From JAHBTB01 sp964451255 (GTDB lineage Bacteria; Armatimonadota; Fimbriimonadia; Fimbriimonadales; Fimbriimonadaceae), in assembly GCA_964451255.1 (NCBI GenBank), contig CAYVHL010000006.1, positions 57,960-121,959 of the forward strand: DNA of 64,000 bases, given 5' to 3'. The stretch's first letter is position 1. Every line of letters starts with the position of its first letter. This document shows, in pieces, positions 25,998 through 35,221 of the stretch. A program made the position numbers and the translations under genes. Below the pieces are notes generated by a model, which did no database searches, had not been told where the DNA came from, and saw nothing but the letters and a program-made list of their open reading frames with translations.

Positions 25998-26845
25998 ACC
26001 CTAAGAACCGTGCATTCACTCTCATCGAGCTGCTTGTGGTCATTGCGATCATCGCAATCCTGGCAGCCATTCTTTTCCCTGTTTTTGCCCAGGCCAAGGC
26101 CGCGGCGAAGACCGCCAACTCGCTGAGCAACGTCAAACAACTCGGCCTAGCCCAGCAGATGTATATCAACGACTACGACGACATGTTTCCGATTCGTCGG
26201 TTTTGCTCCGTCGGTGCAAACAACGGCCGGACGGTCGTGTCCTGGAAGCAAGTGATGTATCCATATGAGAAGAGCACTCAGATCTGGGCGGACACGGTCA
26301 ACCCGGCCGCGAAGTTCTTGGATGACACCTCTGATCCCGTGATCCTGGCGTCCGAGGGCTTCGACAGCCAACCGGTCGGAGTCCCGCTCATCGCACGTGG
26401 CTACGCGATGGTGAACATGGGCTTCTACAAGAACGGGCAGTGGGACTCGGGCCCGTGCGACGATCCTTCGACCGCCCATTTCAACGCGGTCAACCAGTCA
26501 ATGATCGATCAGGTCGCTAGTGTGGCCGGTGAAGTCGAGACCAAGAAAGACTGGGTTGACATGGGTAGCTATATCGGTTGGGAAAAGGATTCCACCGACA
26601 GCGACGGAATCCTCCGAGTCTCCGGCTGGAACTGGGGAGGCGCCAAGTGGAGCGACAAGGCGATGGCCCTCGTCTACTTGGACAGCCACGCCAAACGCAA
26701 AGCCCACAGCGCCATTTGCTCTGATCCTGCGGATCAAGAAAATGTGTTTGGGTGGGTGCGCAACAACCTGACCAACATGGCTCCTGGTGGCGACATGAGC
26801 TGGCTGGACACGTTCTGCACGACCATGCCGCAAGAAGTCCGTTGA
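25994..26845 (+). CDS. Prepilin-type N-methylation domain protein
   Basis: A 283-residue type II secretion/pilin-like protein. After NRA comes FTLIELLVVIAIIAILAAIL, the class III signal in which the residue before Phe is Ala here rather than Gly and the Glu5 is kept. FPVFAQAK and later LSNVKQLGLAQQMYINDYDD then MFP are the pattern of the abundant DUF1559-like proteins of Armatimonadota. The globular part is of unknown role, probably surface-exposed. Its start overlaps the LacI stop by 4 bases, so the two are translationally coupled and share LacI control. Confidence 0.88.
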   Translation: MNPKNRAFTLIELLVVIAIIAILAAILFPVFAQAKAAAKTANSLSNVKQLGLAQQMYINDYDDMFPIRRFCSVGANNGRTVVSWKQVMYPYEKSTQIWADTVNPAAKFLDDTSDPVILASEGFDSQPVGVPLIARGYAMVNMGFYKNGQWDSGPCDDPSTAHFNAVNQSMIDQVASVAGEVETKKDWVDMGSYIGWEKDSTDSDGILRVSGWNWGGAKWSDKAMALVYLDSHAKRKAHSAICSDPADQENVFGWVRNNLTNMAPGGDMSWLDTFCTTMPQEVR

Positions 26846-26866
26846 CCTGACCCGAGAAGGACGATT

Positions 26867-26897
26867 CGGCCCGACTCCGCTTGAGCGGGGCGGGCCG
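26867..26897 (+). terminator. Terminator hairpin
   Basis: Arms CGGCCCG and CGGGCCG are extended inward by CTCCGCT and AGCGGGG (one G-T pair) with a TG loop and one bulged A. It lies 21 bases after the prepilin-like stop, so it ends the LacI operon. Confidence 0.88.
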
Positions 26898-26918
26898 GGT
26901 TAGTTCTTGACCTTCCAC

Positions 26919-28208
26919 ATGACGATGCTCACGACACTGATCGCAATTTCGACGCTCGCCTCGCCGCCTCAATCTCTTTCTGGCCAGGCATTGCTTGACG
27001 ACCTGTCTCGCCGCGCCTTCGACTATTTCTGGGAGACTCCCAACCCTAGGACTCACTTTGCCCTTGACCGTGCGCCCAATTTCCCCGGGGAAAAGCAGAG
27101 TAACGCGGGGGTCAGCAGCATTGCATCGACAGGATATGAACTGGCCGCGTGTGCGGTCGGTGCCAACCGAGGATGGGTGGGTCGTGAAGCCGCTCTTAGA
27201 CGGGCCAAGGACATCCTCCGACATGTCTATTCGACATCGCAACAGGACCATGGTTGGTTCTATCACTTCATCGACTGGGAGACCGGCAGGCGCGACTGGA
27301 ACTGTGAGGTGTCCAGTATCGACACCTCGCTCTTTTTAAACGGCGCATTGGTCGCCCAGACGTGGTTCAAGAATAAGGAATACGACGTCTTGTTCAAGCG
27401 TATCACGGACAGGATCGACTGGAAGTGGATGCTGACGGACGATGGAAAGAAGCCCCACGAGGATCACTTCAGCATGGGCTATCACCCTGAGAAGGGGTTT
27501 ATCGAGGCCCGATGGGACAGCTTCAACGAACTCATACACCTCGAGCTGGTCGCCTACACCCTTTGGCCGGACATGCCGATCAGCAGTTGGTCCACCTGGA
27601 AACGGCCCGTGGTGCACTACAGTGGCCTCGACTTCTTTGTCGGTGGCCCGCTATTCCTGCACCAGATGAGCCAGGGTTTCTATGACCTGAGCGGACGTCG
27701 TGACAAGTTGGGATATGACTACTGGGTGGAAAGCCGCAACGCGACCCTTGCCCAGATCGCCTACTGCACGCAGAATCCAAAACACTTTGTAGGCTACGGT
27801 AGTGACATCTGGGGGTTGTCCGCCTGCGATAACAAAGATGGATATCGTGCGAACGGGGCGCCCGGTTGGATAGATGACAACGGCACACTCGCGCCAGCGT
27901 GCGCCGCGGCAAGCGTCCTGTTCACTCCTAAGGAGAGCCTTGCCGCCGCAGAAGCGATCTTGGAGCAATACCCCTGGACCTATGGCCGGTATGGGTTCAC
28001 GACAGGGTTCAACCCGGGGCAGAAGTGGCGATCCCCCGACGTCATCGGAATCGACCTGGGACAAATGATGCTGAACATTGAGAACGCGCGGGACGGCGCG
28101 TTGCACAAGGCGGTCATGTCCGATCCGAGGGTGAAGGCTGCGTTCGCAAAGATCGGCCTGGACAAGACCGACGAAGGCCCGCTGGCGCAACGCGTGTTTG
28201 AGAAGTAG
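26919..28208 (+). CDS. Secreted GH144-like glucanase (glycoamylase-like domain)
   Basis: A 429-residue protein with a signal peptide. The Glycoamylase/COG5368 pattern is clear: RRAFDYFWETPNP, SIASTGYELAACAVG, QQDHGWFYHFIDWETGR, SSIDTSLFLNGALVA, HPEKGFIEARWDSFNELIHL, WGLSACD, and the C-terminal GFTTGFNP with IGIDLGQMMLNIEN. Characterised relatives are endo-beta-1,2-glucanases (GH144) with an (alpha/alpha)6 barrel; the substrate here is inferred. Start could also be ATG 26925. It lies just after the LacI operon terminator and may be a further target, but no operator copy is seen. Confidence 0.85.
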   Translation: MTMLTTLIAISTLASPPQSLSGQALLDDLSRRAFDYFWETPNPRTHFALDRAPNFPGEKQSNAGVSSIASTGYELAACAVGANRGWVGREAALRRAKDILRHVYSTSQQDHGWFYHFIDWETGRRDWNCEVSSIDTSLFLNGALVAQTWFKNKEYDVLFKRITDRIDWKWMLTDDGKKPHEDHFSMGYHPEKGFIEARWDSFNELIHLELVAYTLWPDMPISSWSTWKRPVVHYSGLDFFVGGPLFLHQMSQGFYDLSGRRDKLGYDYWVESRNATLAQIAYCTQNPKHFVGYGSDIWGLSACDNKDGYRANGAPGWIDDNGTLAPACAAASVLFTPKESLAAAEAILEQYPWTYGRYGFTTGFNPGQKWRSPDVIGIDLGQMMLNIENARDGALHKAVMSDPRVKAAFAKIGLDKTDEGPLAQRVFEK

Positions 28209-28343
28209 AAGCCAGGCATGGTCTGCCCTACATAACCCCGGCAAAAACACCGAACATCCTGATGGGCCGGATCAGCACCGGACCTGGCGGCCAAGGACCG
28301 GACGCCAGACACGCGAACGGAAGCGCGGAAGGGAAGACCGACC

Positions 28344-28718
28344 GTGCAGATACTAGAGACACTCTTCGGGCCAAACGTCAGGAACTTCGAGAAGTCCTTG
28401 ACCCGCGCATCCATGCGCCAATCGGTGCTCAACAACAACCTCGCCAACGTCAACGTGCCCAACTATCGTCGGCGCGACGTGGATTTCAACACGGTTCTTG
28501 AAGGAGAGGAAGCCGGACCGGAGGGAAGGCTCCGCGACGTTCAACAAAAGCTCGGGCTCCGTGGCGCCTCTGGACAGATCAGGGTCGACGGGAACAGCGT
28601 GGATCTTGAGAAGGAGGTGACCGGGATCGCACAGACGGAACTCCGATACGAGATGCTCAGCGAGATGACGAGCCAGTTCTTCGGCGGTCTCAAGAACGTG
28701 ATAAGGGAAGGTAAGTGA
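28344..28718 (+). CDS. flgB: Flagellar basal-body rod protein FlgB
   Basis: A 124-residue proximal rod subunit exported by the flagellar type III apparatus. The N-terminal rod motif RQSVLNNNLANVNVPNYRRR followed by DVDF (LxxNLANxxTPxY type) and the C-terminal ELRYEMLSEMTSQFFGGLKN are typical. GTG start with GGAAGGGAAG upstream. It opens a ten-gene flagellar operon. The 135 bases before it show no confident sigma-28 or sigma-54 promoter. Confidence 0.92.
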   Translation: MQILETLFGPNVRNFEKSLTRASMRQSVLNNNLANVNVPNYRRRDVDFNTVLEGEEAGPEGRLRDVQQKLGLRGASGQIRVDGNSVDLEKEVTGIAQTELRYEMLSEMTSQFFGGLKNVIREGK

Positions 28719-29107
28719 TGACGCTCCTGCAGGCAATGAGATATAGCGGCTCCGGAATGGCCGCCGAGCGGACGCGGATGGACGTGATCAGCGCCAACAT
28801 CGCGAACGCCAACAGTATGAAAACTCCTGACCAAGACGCCTATCGACGTCAGTTGGTCGTCCTCACCGGCTCGGACCAAGGAGTCAAAGTCGCCTCGATC
28901 CAGCGGGACATGGGGGATCTCCGGGCCGTCCCCGACCCCGGAAACCCGTTCGCCGACGACAAGGGTTACGTCTACTATTCGAACGTGGAGCCCGTCACGG
29001 AGATGGTCAACCTCATGACCGCCAACCGATCGTATGAGGCGAACATCCAAGCGTTCAACTCAGCGAAGTCCATGGTCAGATCGGCCATGAACATCGGAAA
29101 GGTCTAG
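28718..29107 (+). CDS. flgC: Flagellar basal-body rod protein FlgC
   Basis: A 129-residue proximal rod subunit. The N-terminal RMDVISANIANANSMKT and C-terminal VNLMTANRSYEANIQAFNSA then KSMVRSAMNIGK are classical FlgC. The start codon overlaps the flgB stop (TGATG); a GTG three bases upstream is an alternative. AAGG lies 6 bases before the ATG. Confidence 0.95.
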   Translation: MTLLQAMRYSGSGMAAERTRMDVISANIANANSMKTPDQDAYRRQLVVLTGSDQGVKVASIQRDMGDLRAVPDPGNPFADDKGYVYYSNVEPVTEMVNLMTANRSYEANIQAFNSAKSMVRSAMNIGKV

Positions 29108-29134
29108 TCACCAACGGATTAGGAGATCGTCACG

Positions 29135-29437
29135 ATGCGGATCGGACCAGAAAACACGGCTCTTGCCCAATTGGCGCAGCAGCCGGCAGCCAGGCCGACG
29201 ACGGTGGAAGAGCCGTCGGAAGATTTCGGCCATATGCTGATGGACGCCCTGAAAGAAGTGAACCATGCGCAGACGGAGTCGCAGCGCATGCAAAACGACT
29301 ACATGGCGGGTCGGCAGGTGGAAGTCCACGACGTGATGATCGCGATGGAAAAGGCCAGCACGGCGATGCAGTTGACGCTGCAGGTCCGAAACAAGTTGCT
29401 GGAGGCTTACCAGGAGATCACAAGGATGAGCGTCTAG
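29135..29437 (+). CDS. fliE: Flagellar hook-basal body complex protein FliE
   Basis: A 100-residue adapter joining the MS ring and rod. The C-terminal half HDVMIAMEKASTAMQLTLQV followed by RNKLLEAYQEITRMSV is the family signature. AGGAG lies just before the ATG. The gene sits between flgC and fliF with gaps of 27 and 34 bases. Confidence 0.95.
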   Translation: MRIGPENTALAQLAQQPAARPTTVEEPSEDFGHMLMDALKEVNHAQTESQRMQNDYMAGRQVEVHDVMIAMEKASTAMQLTLQVRNKLLEAYQEITRMSV

Positions 29438-29471
29438 GGCGTCCATCGGCCGGACAAGGTCCAAGGCCGAG

Positions 29472-31190
29472 ATGGGTTCCATATTTCAAAGGATTAGAGA
29501 CTGGTGGGACGCCGCCGACCGCACGCAACGTGTGGTCAGCGTCGTCGGCGTGGCTTTACTTGCCGCCGTTCTGGGCGCGACTGTGCTGATGGCAAGTTCG
29601 CCGACGATGCAGCCTGTGGCTGTCGGTGGCACTGATGCCGAAAAGCAGGGGATGCTAGAGGAACTGCAAAAGCGCAATTTCCGAGTGGAAGTGACCCCAG
29701 GCGGGGATGTCACCGTTCCCCAGAAGGACGTCAATAGGGCAAAAATGGCTCTGGCCAGCGCCAACAAGCTCCCCCGTGGGGGCGGCAGCGGGCTCAACAG
29801 TAGCATCGGCCCCTTCGACACGCCAAACGTCGAAAAGGACAAGTTGCTCTCCAAGCTTGAGAGCGAGATGGAAGAGTCCATCGACACGCTTGACGGCGTC
29901 GCTTCGTCGCGGGTTCACATTGCTCCAGGCAAGGAATCTGCGGTCATTGACGAGCGGGTTCCGCCGACGGCCACGGTCAACATCGTCGAGTCCCAGCCGG
30001 GCAAGCTCTCCAAAGTCGAGGGTGAAGCTGTCGCCAACCTCATGCAAGGCGGGGTGTCGGGGCTCAAACCCGACGGCGTGAAGGTTGTGCTCAGCACCGG
30101 TCGGACCCTCTATGACGGGGCCGACCGCAACACCGGCGGGTACGTCGCGAGCGCCAAGCTTGAAGCCGAGCATGCGGAGTCCAAACGCCGGACCGACGAC
30201 CTCCAAAGAGAGCTCGACGTGAGCTTCGGTAAAGGGAACACGATCGCCAGCGTCACAGTGACGCTAGACATGGACCCAACGACGACCGACCAGCACACAG
30301 AGACGGCGAGCGACAACCCGGTCAAGGTCGATAAGGGTGCCGAAAAGCTTCAGGCGAACGCCAGCACTCCCAACGGTGCGGCAGGTCTGGAAGCCAACAC
30401 CCCTGGCGCCGCCGTGCCTGGGGCCGGCACTGGGGCCCAAGGCCAGAAATATGACAGCACGGTCAATTCGGTCACCTATCCGTTGAACACGAAGGACGTC
30501 AAGGTGACCAAGGCGGGAGGCGAAGTCTCCGGCGCGACTTATACGGTCACGGCGAACGAAGAAAAGGTCAAGGACATCGCTTCCCTCCGGAAGATCGTGG
30601 AGTCGAAATTGGGGGACAAGTTGGGACAGGCGGGGTTCAGCGCGGCGGTCGTCGCCGTCCCGTTTGACACGGAGCAGGACAAGGCGGCGGCGAAGTTGGT
30701 CGCCGACTCGGCCTCTGCACAGCGTATGGGTCAACTTGTCCAACTGCTTCCCGCCGCCGCGCTGTTGATCGCCGGGTTCATGGTGGTCCGCGCTTTTGGC
30801 AAGCACTTGGCCTCACAAGGGGCGGGCCCCACACTGGCGCTGGCGTCTTCGGGGGGTTCTGCTTTGCCTGGCGGCATGGTCCAGATCGGCGCCGATGGCT
30901 CTGTCCACATGACCCCGGAGTCGGCACAAGCCCTCCAGGCTCTGGAAGGGGATCTTAACGGCGGTGAGTCGCGCCAGAGGAACGACGAAGACCGGGATTT
31001 TGAGCAGACCCAACAAGTGATGGCCGCTCTCGGCATCGACGAGGACGACAACTCGGTTGACGTGGAGGCGATCAAGGCAAAGATCAACGTCCCATTGGAG
31101 CAGATCAAGAAGATGGCTAAGAGGCGACCCGAGATAGTGGCGATGCTCCTGAAGTCTTGGCTTATGGAGGAGGGGCCGGCAATCCGATGA
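29472..31190 (+). CDS. fliF: Flagellar M-ring protein FliF
   Basis: A 572-residue membrane ring protein. Membrane helices are at about residues 21-42 and 418-438 (LVQLLPAAALLIAGFMVVRA). The YscJ-like domains show LEELQKRNFRVEVTPGGDVT, SSRVHIAPGKESAV and VANLMQGGVSGLKPDGVKVV. The middle contains a Gly/Ala/Asn-rich linker before the second helix. The C-terminal tail (VAMLLKSWLMEE) binds FliG. The stop overlaps the fliG start as ATGA. Confidence 0.95.
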   Translation: MGSIFQRIRDWWDAADRTQRVVSVVGVALLAAVLGATVLMASSPTMQPVAVGGTDAEKQGMLEELQKRNFRVEVTPGGDVTVPQKDVNRAKMALASANKLPRGGGSGLNSSIGPFDTPNVEKDKLLSKLESEMEESIDTLDGVASSRVHIAPGKESAVIDERVPPTATVNIVESQPGKLSKVEGEAVANLMQGGVSGLKPDGVKVVLSTGRTLYDGADRNTGGYVASAKLEAEHAESKRRTDDLQRELDVSFGKGNTIASVTVTLDMDPTTTDQHTETASDNPVKVDKGAEKLQANASTPNGAAGLEANTPGAAVPGAGTGAQGQKYDSTVNSVTYPLNTKDVKVTKAGGEVSGATYTVTANEEKVKDIASLRKIVESKLGDKLGQAGFSAAVVAVPFDTEQDKAAAKLVADSASAQRMGQLVQLLPAAALLIAGFMVVRAFGKHLASQGAGPTLALASSGGSALPGGMVQIGADGSVHMTPESAQALQALEGDLNGGESRQRNDEDRDFEQTQQVMAALGIDEDDNSVDVEAIKAKINVPLEQIKKMAKRRPEIVAMLLKSWLMEEGPAIR

Positions 31191-32197
31191 GGAAGATCAA
31201 CCAGGGGCTGTCATCTCGCCGAAAAGCGGCGGTGATCCTCACCGTACTTGGCCCAGAACTTGCCGCCGGGGTAGTCCGGCATCTTACGGACGACCAGGTC
31301 GAGGCTCTCTCCCTGGAAGTCGCCAAGATGGAAAAGATCGGGCACGACCAGCGGGCCCAGATCATCGAAGAGTTCCACCAGATCGCCCAGGCGCAAGACT
31401 TTATCGCCGAAGGTGGCATCGACAACGCGCGCAAGGTGCTTGAAGCGGCGTTTGGCGAAGAGCGGGCGGGCCAGATGGTCCGCAAGGTCCTCACTGCCAT
31501 GCAGGTCGTGCCGTTCGAGTTCCTCAAGCGCGCCGACCCTCAGCAGTTGCTAGGGTTCATTCAAGACGAACACCCACAGACGGTCGCGCTGATCCTTGCT
31601 TACATGCCGGTGAACCAGGCGGCCATGATCCTGACGCGCCTGCCGGAACAACTCCGGGCAGAGGTGGCAGAAAGGATCGCGGCCATGGACCAGACTCCGC
31701 CGGAAGTCATCCGAGGTGTCGAAAAAGTCCTTGAGCGCAAGATGCACAACATCTTGAACACCGAGATGACCAAGGCGGGCGGGCCGAAGGCGCTCGTCGA
31801 TCTCCTCAACCGGGTCGACCGCCAGACAGAACGGCTCATCATCGAGAACCTGACCGAGACAAACCCCGAACTTGCCGAAGAAGTCAAGAACATGATGTTC
31901 GTGTTCGAGGACATCACGATGCTTGAGGACAGGGCGATCCAGTCCGTCCTCAAGGAAATCGACGGCAAGGACTTGGCCACCGCTCTAAAAGGCGTGCCCA
32001 ACGAAGTTCAGGAAAAGGTCTACAAGAACATGTCCGAACGCGCCATGAACATGCTCAAGGAAGACATGGACTACATGGGCCCGATCAAGCTCAGGTTGGT
32101 GGAAGAGGCGCAACAGCGCATCGTCGCCGTCATCCGACGTCTGGAGGAGTCGGGCGAAATCACCATCGGGCGCGGAGAGCAGGATGTCCTTATCTAA
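31187..32197 (+). CDS. fliG: Flagellar motor switch protein FliG
   Basis: A 336-residue rotor protein of the C-ring. N-domain: RRKAAVILTVLGPELAAGVV; middle domain with the EHPQTVALILAYMP motif; C-terminal torque-generating domain with MFVFEDITMLEDRAIQSVLK and the charged cluster around KNMSERAMNMLKEDMDYMGP, matching the stator-contact residues. Length is typical. Start is the ATG overlapping the fliF stop. Confidence 0.96.
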   Translation: MRKINQGLSSRRKAAVILTVLGPELAAGVVRHLTDDQVEALSLEVAKMEKIGHDQRAQIIEEFHQIAQAQDFIAEGGIDNARKVLEAAFGEERAGQMVRKVLTAMQVVPFEFLKRADPQQLLGFIQDEHPQTVALILAYMPVNQAAMILTRLPEQLRAEVAERIAAMDQTPPEVIRGVEKVLERKMHNILNTEMTKAGGPKALVDLLNRVDRQTERLIIENLTETNPELAEEVKNMMFVFEDITMLEDRAIQSVLKEIDGKDLATALKGVPNEVQEKVYKNMSERAMNMLKEDMDYMGPIKLRLVEEAQQRIVAVIRRLEESGEITIGRGEQDVLI

Positions 32198-32858
32198 GCA
32201 GACGGTCATCCGTGGCGGTGCCGAGTTCCCTGCGTTTACGGCGGACTTGCGACCGATCGGCGTCCTCGGACCTGCCACCGGGCGCCGTTCTCGAATCGAA
32301 GTCGAAATCGAGAGGCTTCGCGCCGACGCGCTTGAGCAGGGAAGGGCCGAAGGGCACGGCACCGGGTATGACGAGGGCTTTCGAGCAGGGCAGGAAGCCG
32401 GGCTCGAGTTGGCTAAAGCGGACTTTGAAGCCGAAGTCGCCGCCGTCCGGGCTCGACTGGTGGAAATCGTCGAAAGGGCCGAGCGAGCGATCGACGATTG
32501 GCTCGAAGAAGCGGCAGACCACTACGCGGGGGTCGCGTTAGAAGTCGCCCGCCGGGCGCTTGCCGCCGAACTTGCCGTGGGGCGCGAATCCATCGTGGCC
32601 CTGGCCAAAGAAGCGTTGGGTGAGTTGCGGGAAGGAACGACAGTCCGGATGCATGTGAATCCAGGGGACGCATCCCTGTTGGAGTCGCACCGGCAGCAGA
32701 TATTGCAGGCTGTGGCAGGCATCAAGAAACTTGAGATCGTCTCTGACGACGCAGTTGAGGCTGGTTGCATGGTCGAGTCCGAATTCGGCATGGTCGACGC
32801 CAGGGTGGAAGCCTATCTTGACCGGATCGCCAGTCAGGTGCGAAGGGAGGCGGCATGA
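32184..32858 (+). CDS. fliH: Flagellar assembly protein FliH
   Basis: A 224-residue regulator of the FliI ATPase in the export apparatus. The long central helix contains GYDEGFRAGQEAGLELAKAD (GxxxG-like repeats of FliH) and the C-terminal domain EVARRALAAELAVGRESIVA to DARVEAYLDRIASQVRREA matches the FliH/YscL/ V-ATPase E-like fold. It overlaps fliG by 14 bases and fliI by 4. Confidence 0.88.
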   Translation: MSLSKQTVIRGGAEFPAFTADLRPIGVLGPATGRRSRIEVEIERLRADALEQGRAEGHGTGYDEGFRAGQEAGLELAKADFEAEVAAVRARLVEIVERAERAIDDWLEEAADHYAGVALEVARRALAAELAVGRESIVALAKEALGELREGTTVRMHVNPGDASLLESHRQQILQAVAGIKKLEIVSDDAVEAGCMVESEFGMVDARVEAYLDRIASQVRREAA

Positions 32859-34177
32859 GCAGGGTCGCAGGAAGGAGGATGGAAGGAGCAATTGAGACGA
32901 CGCCGCGTTGCGAGGTCCTTGGACGGGTCGCACAAGTCGTCGGACTGATTGCAGAATCAGAGGGCCCATCTTCCCGCGTCGGAGACGTTTGCTTGGTCGA
33001 AGCCCGGGTCGGACAGCCGCCTGTGGTGTGCGAAGTCGTCGGATTTCGCGGAGAACGGGTTCTCTTGATGCCCCTCGGGGACATGGCGGGCGTTCAGCCG
33101 GGCAGTCTGGTCCGGTCCACCGGCAGTTGCCTTCGAGTGCCGGTAGGCGCAGGCATGTTAGGGCGTGTGGTGGACGGCCTTGGTCGTCCGATCGACGGCA
33201 AGGGCCCTTTGTCGGTAACGGCGACTTATCCGAACCTAGCCCCGCCACCCAATCCCATGGAACGGCAGATGATCACGCGGCCGTTCGCCACTGGCGTGAG
33301 GGCCATTGACGGGATGCTGACGATCGGGGTCGGACAACGAGTAGGCGTGTTCGCTGGCTCAGGCGTCGGCAAGAGCACGTTGCTCGGGATGGTCGCCCGG
33401 TACGGTCGGGCGGACGTCAACGTCATCGCGCTCGTCGGTGAGCGAGGTAGAGAAGTCCGTGAGTTCATCGAGAACGACCTAGGGCCGGATGGATTGGAAA
33501 GGAGCGTGGTCGTAGTCGCGACCAGCGACGAGCCAGCTCTCGTCCGGATCAAAGCCGCGCTGACGGCGACGGCGATCGCAGAGTCGTTTCGCGACGAAGG
33601 CCATGACGCGATGCTGATGATGGACTCGGTCACCCGGTTCGCCATGGCCCAGCGGGAAGTGGGTCTGGCAGTCGGCGAACCGCCGAGTACCAAGGGATAT
33701 ACGCCCAGTGTCTTCGCACTGCTGCCAAAGCTAATGGAACGCGCAGGTTGTGCGGCGAAGGGTGCGATCACCGCCATCTATACGATCTTGGTCGACGGCG
33801 ACGACACGAACGAACCGGTCGCCGACGCCTCACGGGCCATCTTGGACGGCCACATCGTCCTCAGTCGGAAGCTCACCAGCCGCGGGCACTACCCGCCGAT
33901 CGACGTCCAAAACAGCCTGAGCAGGACGATGCCTATGGTCGTCCCCCCGGAGCAAGTCATGGAGGCCAGCGCCATCCGAGAGTTGATCGCAGCCTACGAC
34001 GACGTCGAGGATCTGGTGAGCGTCGGTGCCTACAAGGCGGGTTCTCAACCCAAGTCCGATGAGGCGATCGCCAAGATCCCTGCGATCAACGCGTTTCTTA
34101 GGCAGGATCGAGGCGACCGCGCTGAATTCGACATGACCCGAGAGCAACTCAAGGAGATCGTACATGCCAAGGTTTAG
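32855..34177 (+). CDS. fliI: Flagellum-specific ATPase FliI
   Basis: A 440-residue ATPase that drives export of flagellar proteins. Walker A is GSGVGKST at residues 168-175 and Walker B is AMLMMDSVTRFA with Asp257. The GERGREVREFIENDLG segment and the GYTPSVFALLPKLMERAG motif are diagnostic for type III ATPases rather than F1. It overlaps fliH by 4 bases and fliJ by 14. Confidence 0.96.
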   Translation: MSRVAGRRMEGAIETTPRCEVLGRVAQVVGLIAESEGPSSRVGDVCLVEARVGQPPVVCEVVGFRGERVLLMPLGDMAGVQPGSLVRSTGSCLRVPVGAGMLGRVVDGLGRPIDGKGPLSVTATYPNLAPPPNPMERQMITRPFATGVRAIDGMLTIGVGQRVGVFAGSGVGKSTLLGMVARYGRADVNVIALVGERGREVREFIENDLGPDGLERSVVVVATSDEPALVRIKAALTATAIAESFRDEGHDAMLMMDSVTRFAMAQREVGLAVGEPPSTKGYTPSVFALLPKLMERAGCAAKGAITAIYTILVDGDDTNEPVADASRAILDGHIVLSRKLTSRGHYPPIDVQNSLSRTMPMVVPPEQVMEASAIRELIAAYDDVEDLVSVGAYKAGSQPKSDEAIAKIPAINAFLRQDRGDRAEFDMTREQLKEIVHAKV

Positions 34178-34583
34178 ATACCGGCTGCAAAAGCTGTTGG
34201 ATTACCGGCGGCTACAGGAAAAGTGGGCAAAGGACGCTTGGATCGACTCCCAACGCCGCCGCATGGAAGTCGAACGCGACATCGACACGATAAAGGTGGA
34301 GCGTACCGGCCTCTTGGAGGCCAAACCGCTCGACCTGGCCGAGCACCAGTCGCTCGAACACTACTTGACGAGGCTGGACGACGAGGAGCGTGCACACATG
34401 GCTCTCGTTTCGATCCTCTTGGACGAAGAAGAAGAAGCCAGGGCGGCGTGGTTGTCGGCTAGGCAAGAGGCGCACGCCTTGGAGACCTTGCGCGAACAAG
34501 CACTCGACGACTGGCGGAAGTTTGAGGAACGCGAGGAACAGAAGGCTCTGGACGAATGGGCCGTCATGAGGAGGGCATCATGA
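34164..34583 (+). CDS. fliJ: Flagellar FliJ protein
   Basis: A 139-residue coiled-coil stalk protein of the export ATPase. It starts MPRFRYRLQKLLDYRRLQEK, the standard FliJ opening, and the remainder is one long charged coiled coil. Identification also rests on position directly after fliI with a 14-base overlap. The stop overlaps the next start (ATGA). Confidence 0.85.
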   Translation: MPRFRYRLQKLLDYRRLQEKWAKDAWIDSQRRRMEVERDIDTIKVERTGLLEAKPLDLAEHQSLEHYLTRLDDEERAHMALVSILLDEEEEARAAWLSARQEAHALETLREQALDDWRKFEEREEQKALDEWAVMRRAS

Positions 34584-35221
34584 GAATTCAAATGAGGGGC
34601 CCCGAGGGGGCCATGCAACGGATCCGCGAACTCCAAGACCAAATCACCAACTTGACCGGGGACGTGCTGACGGGGAGCACGCCGCCACCGTCACCGGAGC
34701 CGATAATCTCGTCCTCACCAGGACGGGGGTCATTCGCCTCCCGATTGGACGGCTTGATCGGTGGCAACCTTCGCCCCCTGGATCCGATGGGAGCTGGAAT
34801 GCAGAGGACTCCCATCGACAGGCAATCGCAAATCCTCTCGATGGTTCGGGCCGCCGCACTCAAGAATGGTGTCGACCCCGCGATCTTTGAGTCGCTCGTC
34901 AAGCAAGAGAGTGACTTCGACCCTCGTTGCCAGAGTTCGGCCGGGGCCATGGGCTTGGCCCAGTTGATGCCGGGCACGGCCAAGGCGCTCGGTGTCACAG
35001 ACCCGTTTGACCCGGCACAGAACCTAGATGGCGGTGCCCGGTACTTCGCCCAGATGCTCAAGCAGTTCGGCGATGTGAAGCTGGCCCTGGCCGCCTACAA
35101 CGCTGGCCCTGGCCCGGTGACCCGGGCGGGCCCTGGTGTCCCGGACATACCTGAGACCCGCGCGTATGTCGAGAAGGTGATGAAGAACGCCGCGTTGCTC
35201 CGTGGCGGAGGACTCCGGTAA
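34580..35221 (+). CDS. Flagellar-operon lytic transglycosylase (SLT)
   Basis: A 213-residue protein: about 85 residues of linker, then an SLT domain with the catalytic Glu in FESLVKQESDFDP, GAMGLAQLMPGTAKALG and LALAAYNAGPGPV. It lacks a signal peptide, which fits export through the flagellar channel or periplasmic delivery by another path. FlgJ is absent from this operon, so this enzyme probably opens the peptidoglycan for the rod (inference). It overlaps its neighbours by 4 and 1 bases. Confidence 0.88.
   Translation: MRIQMRGPEGAMQRIRELQDQITNLTGDVLTGSTPPPSPEPIISSSPGRGSFASRLDGLIGGNLRPLDPMGAGMQRTPIDRQSQILSMVRAAALKNGVDPAIFESLVKQESDFDPRCQSSAGAMGLAQLMPGTAKALGVTDPFDPAQNLDGGARYFAQMLKQFGDVKLALAAYNAGPGPVTRAGPGVPDIPETRAYVEKVMKNAALLRGGGLR

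Noticed and set aside
28209..28343. A sigma-28-like flagellar promoter (TAAC ... CCGAACA)
   Set aside because: The spacing is 13 rather than about 15 bases and the boxes are poor matches.
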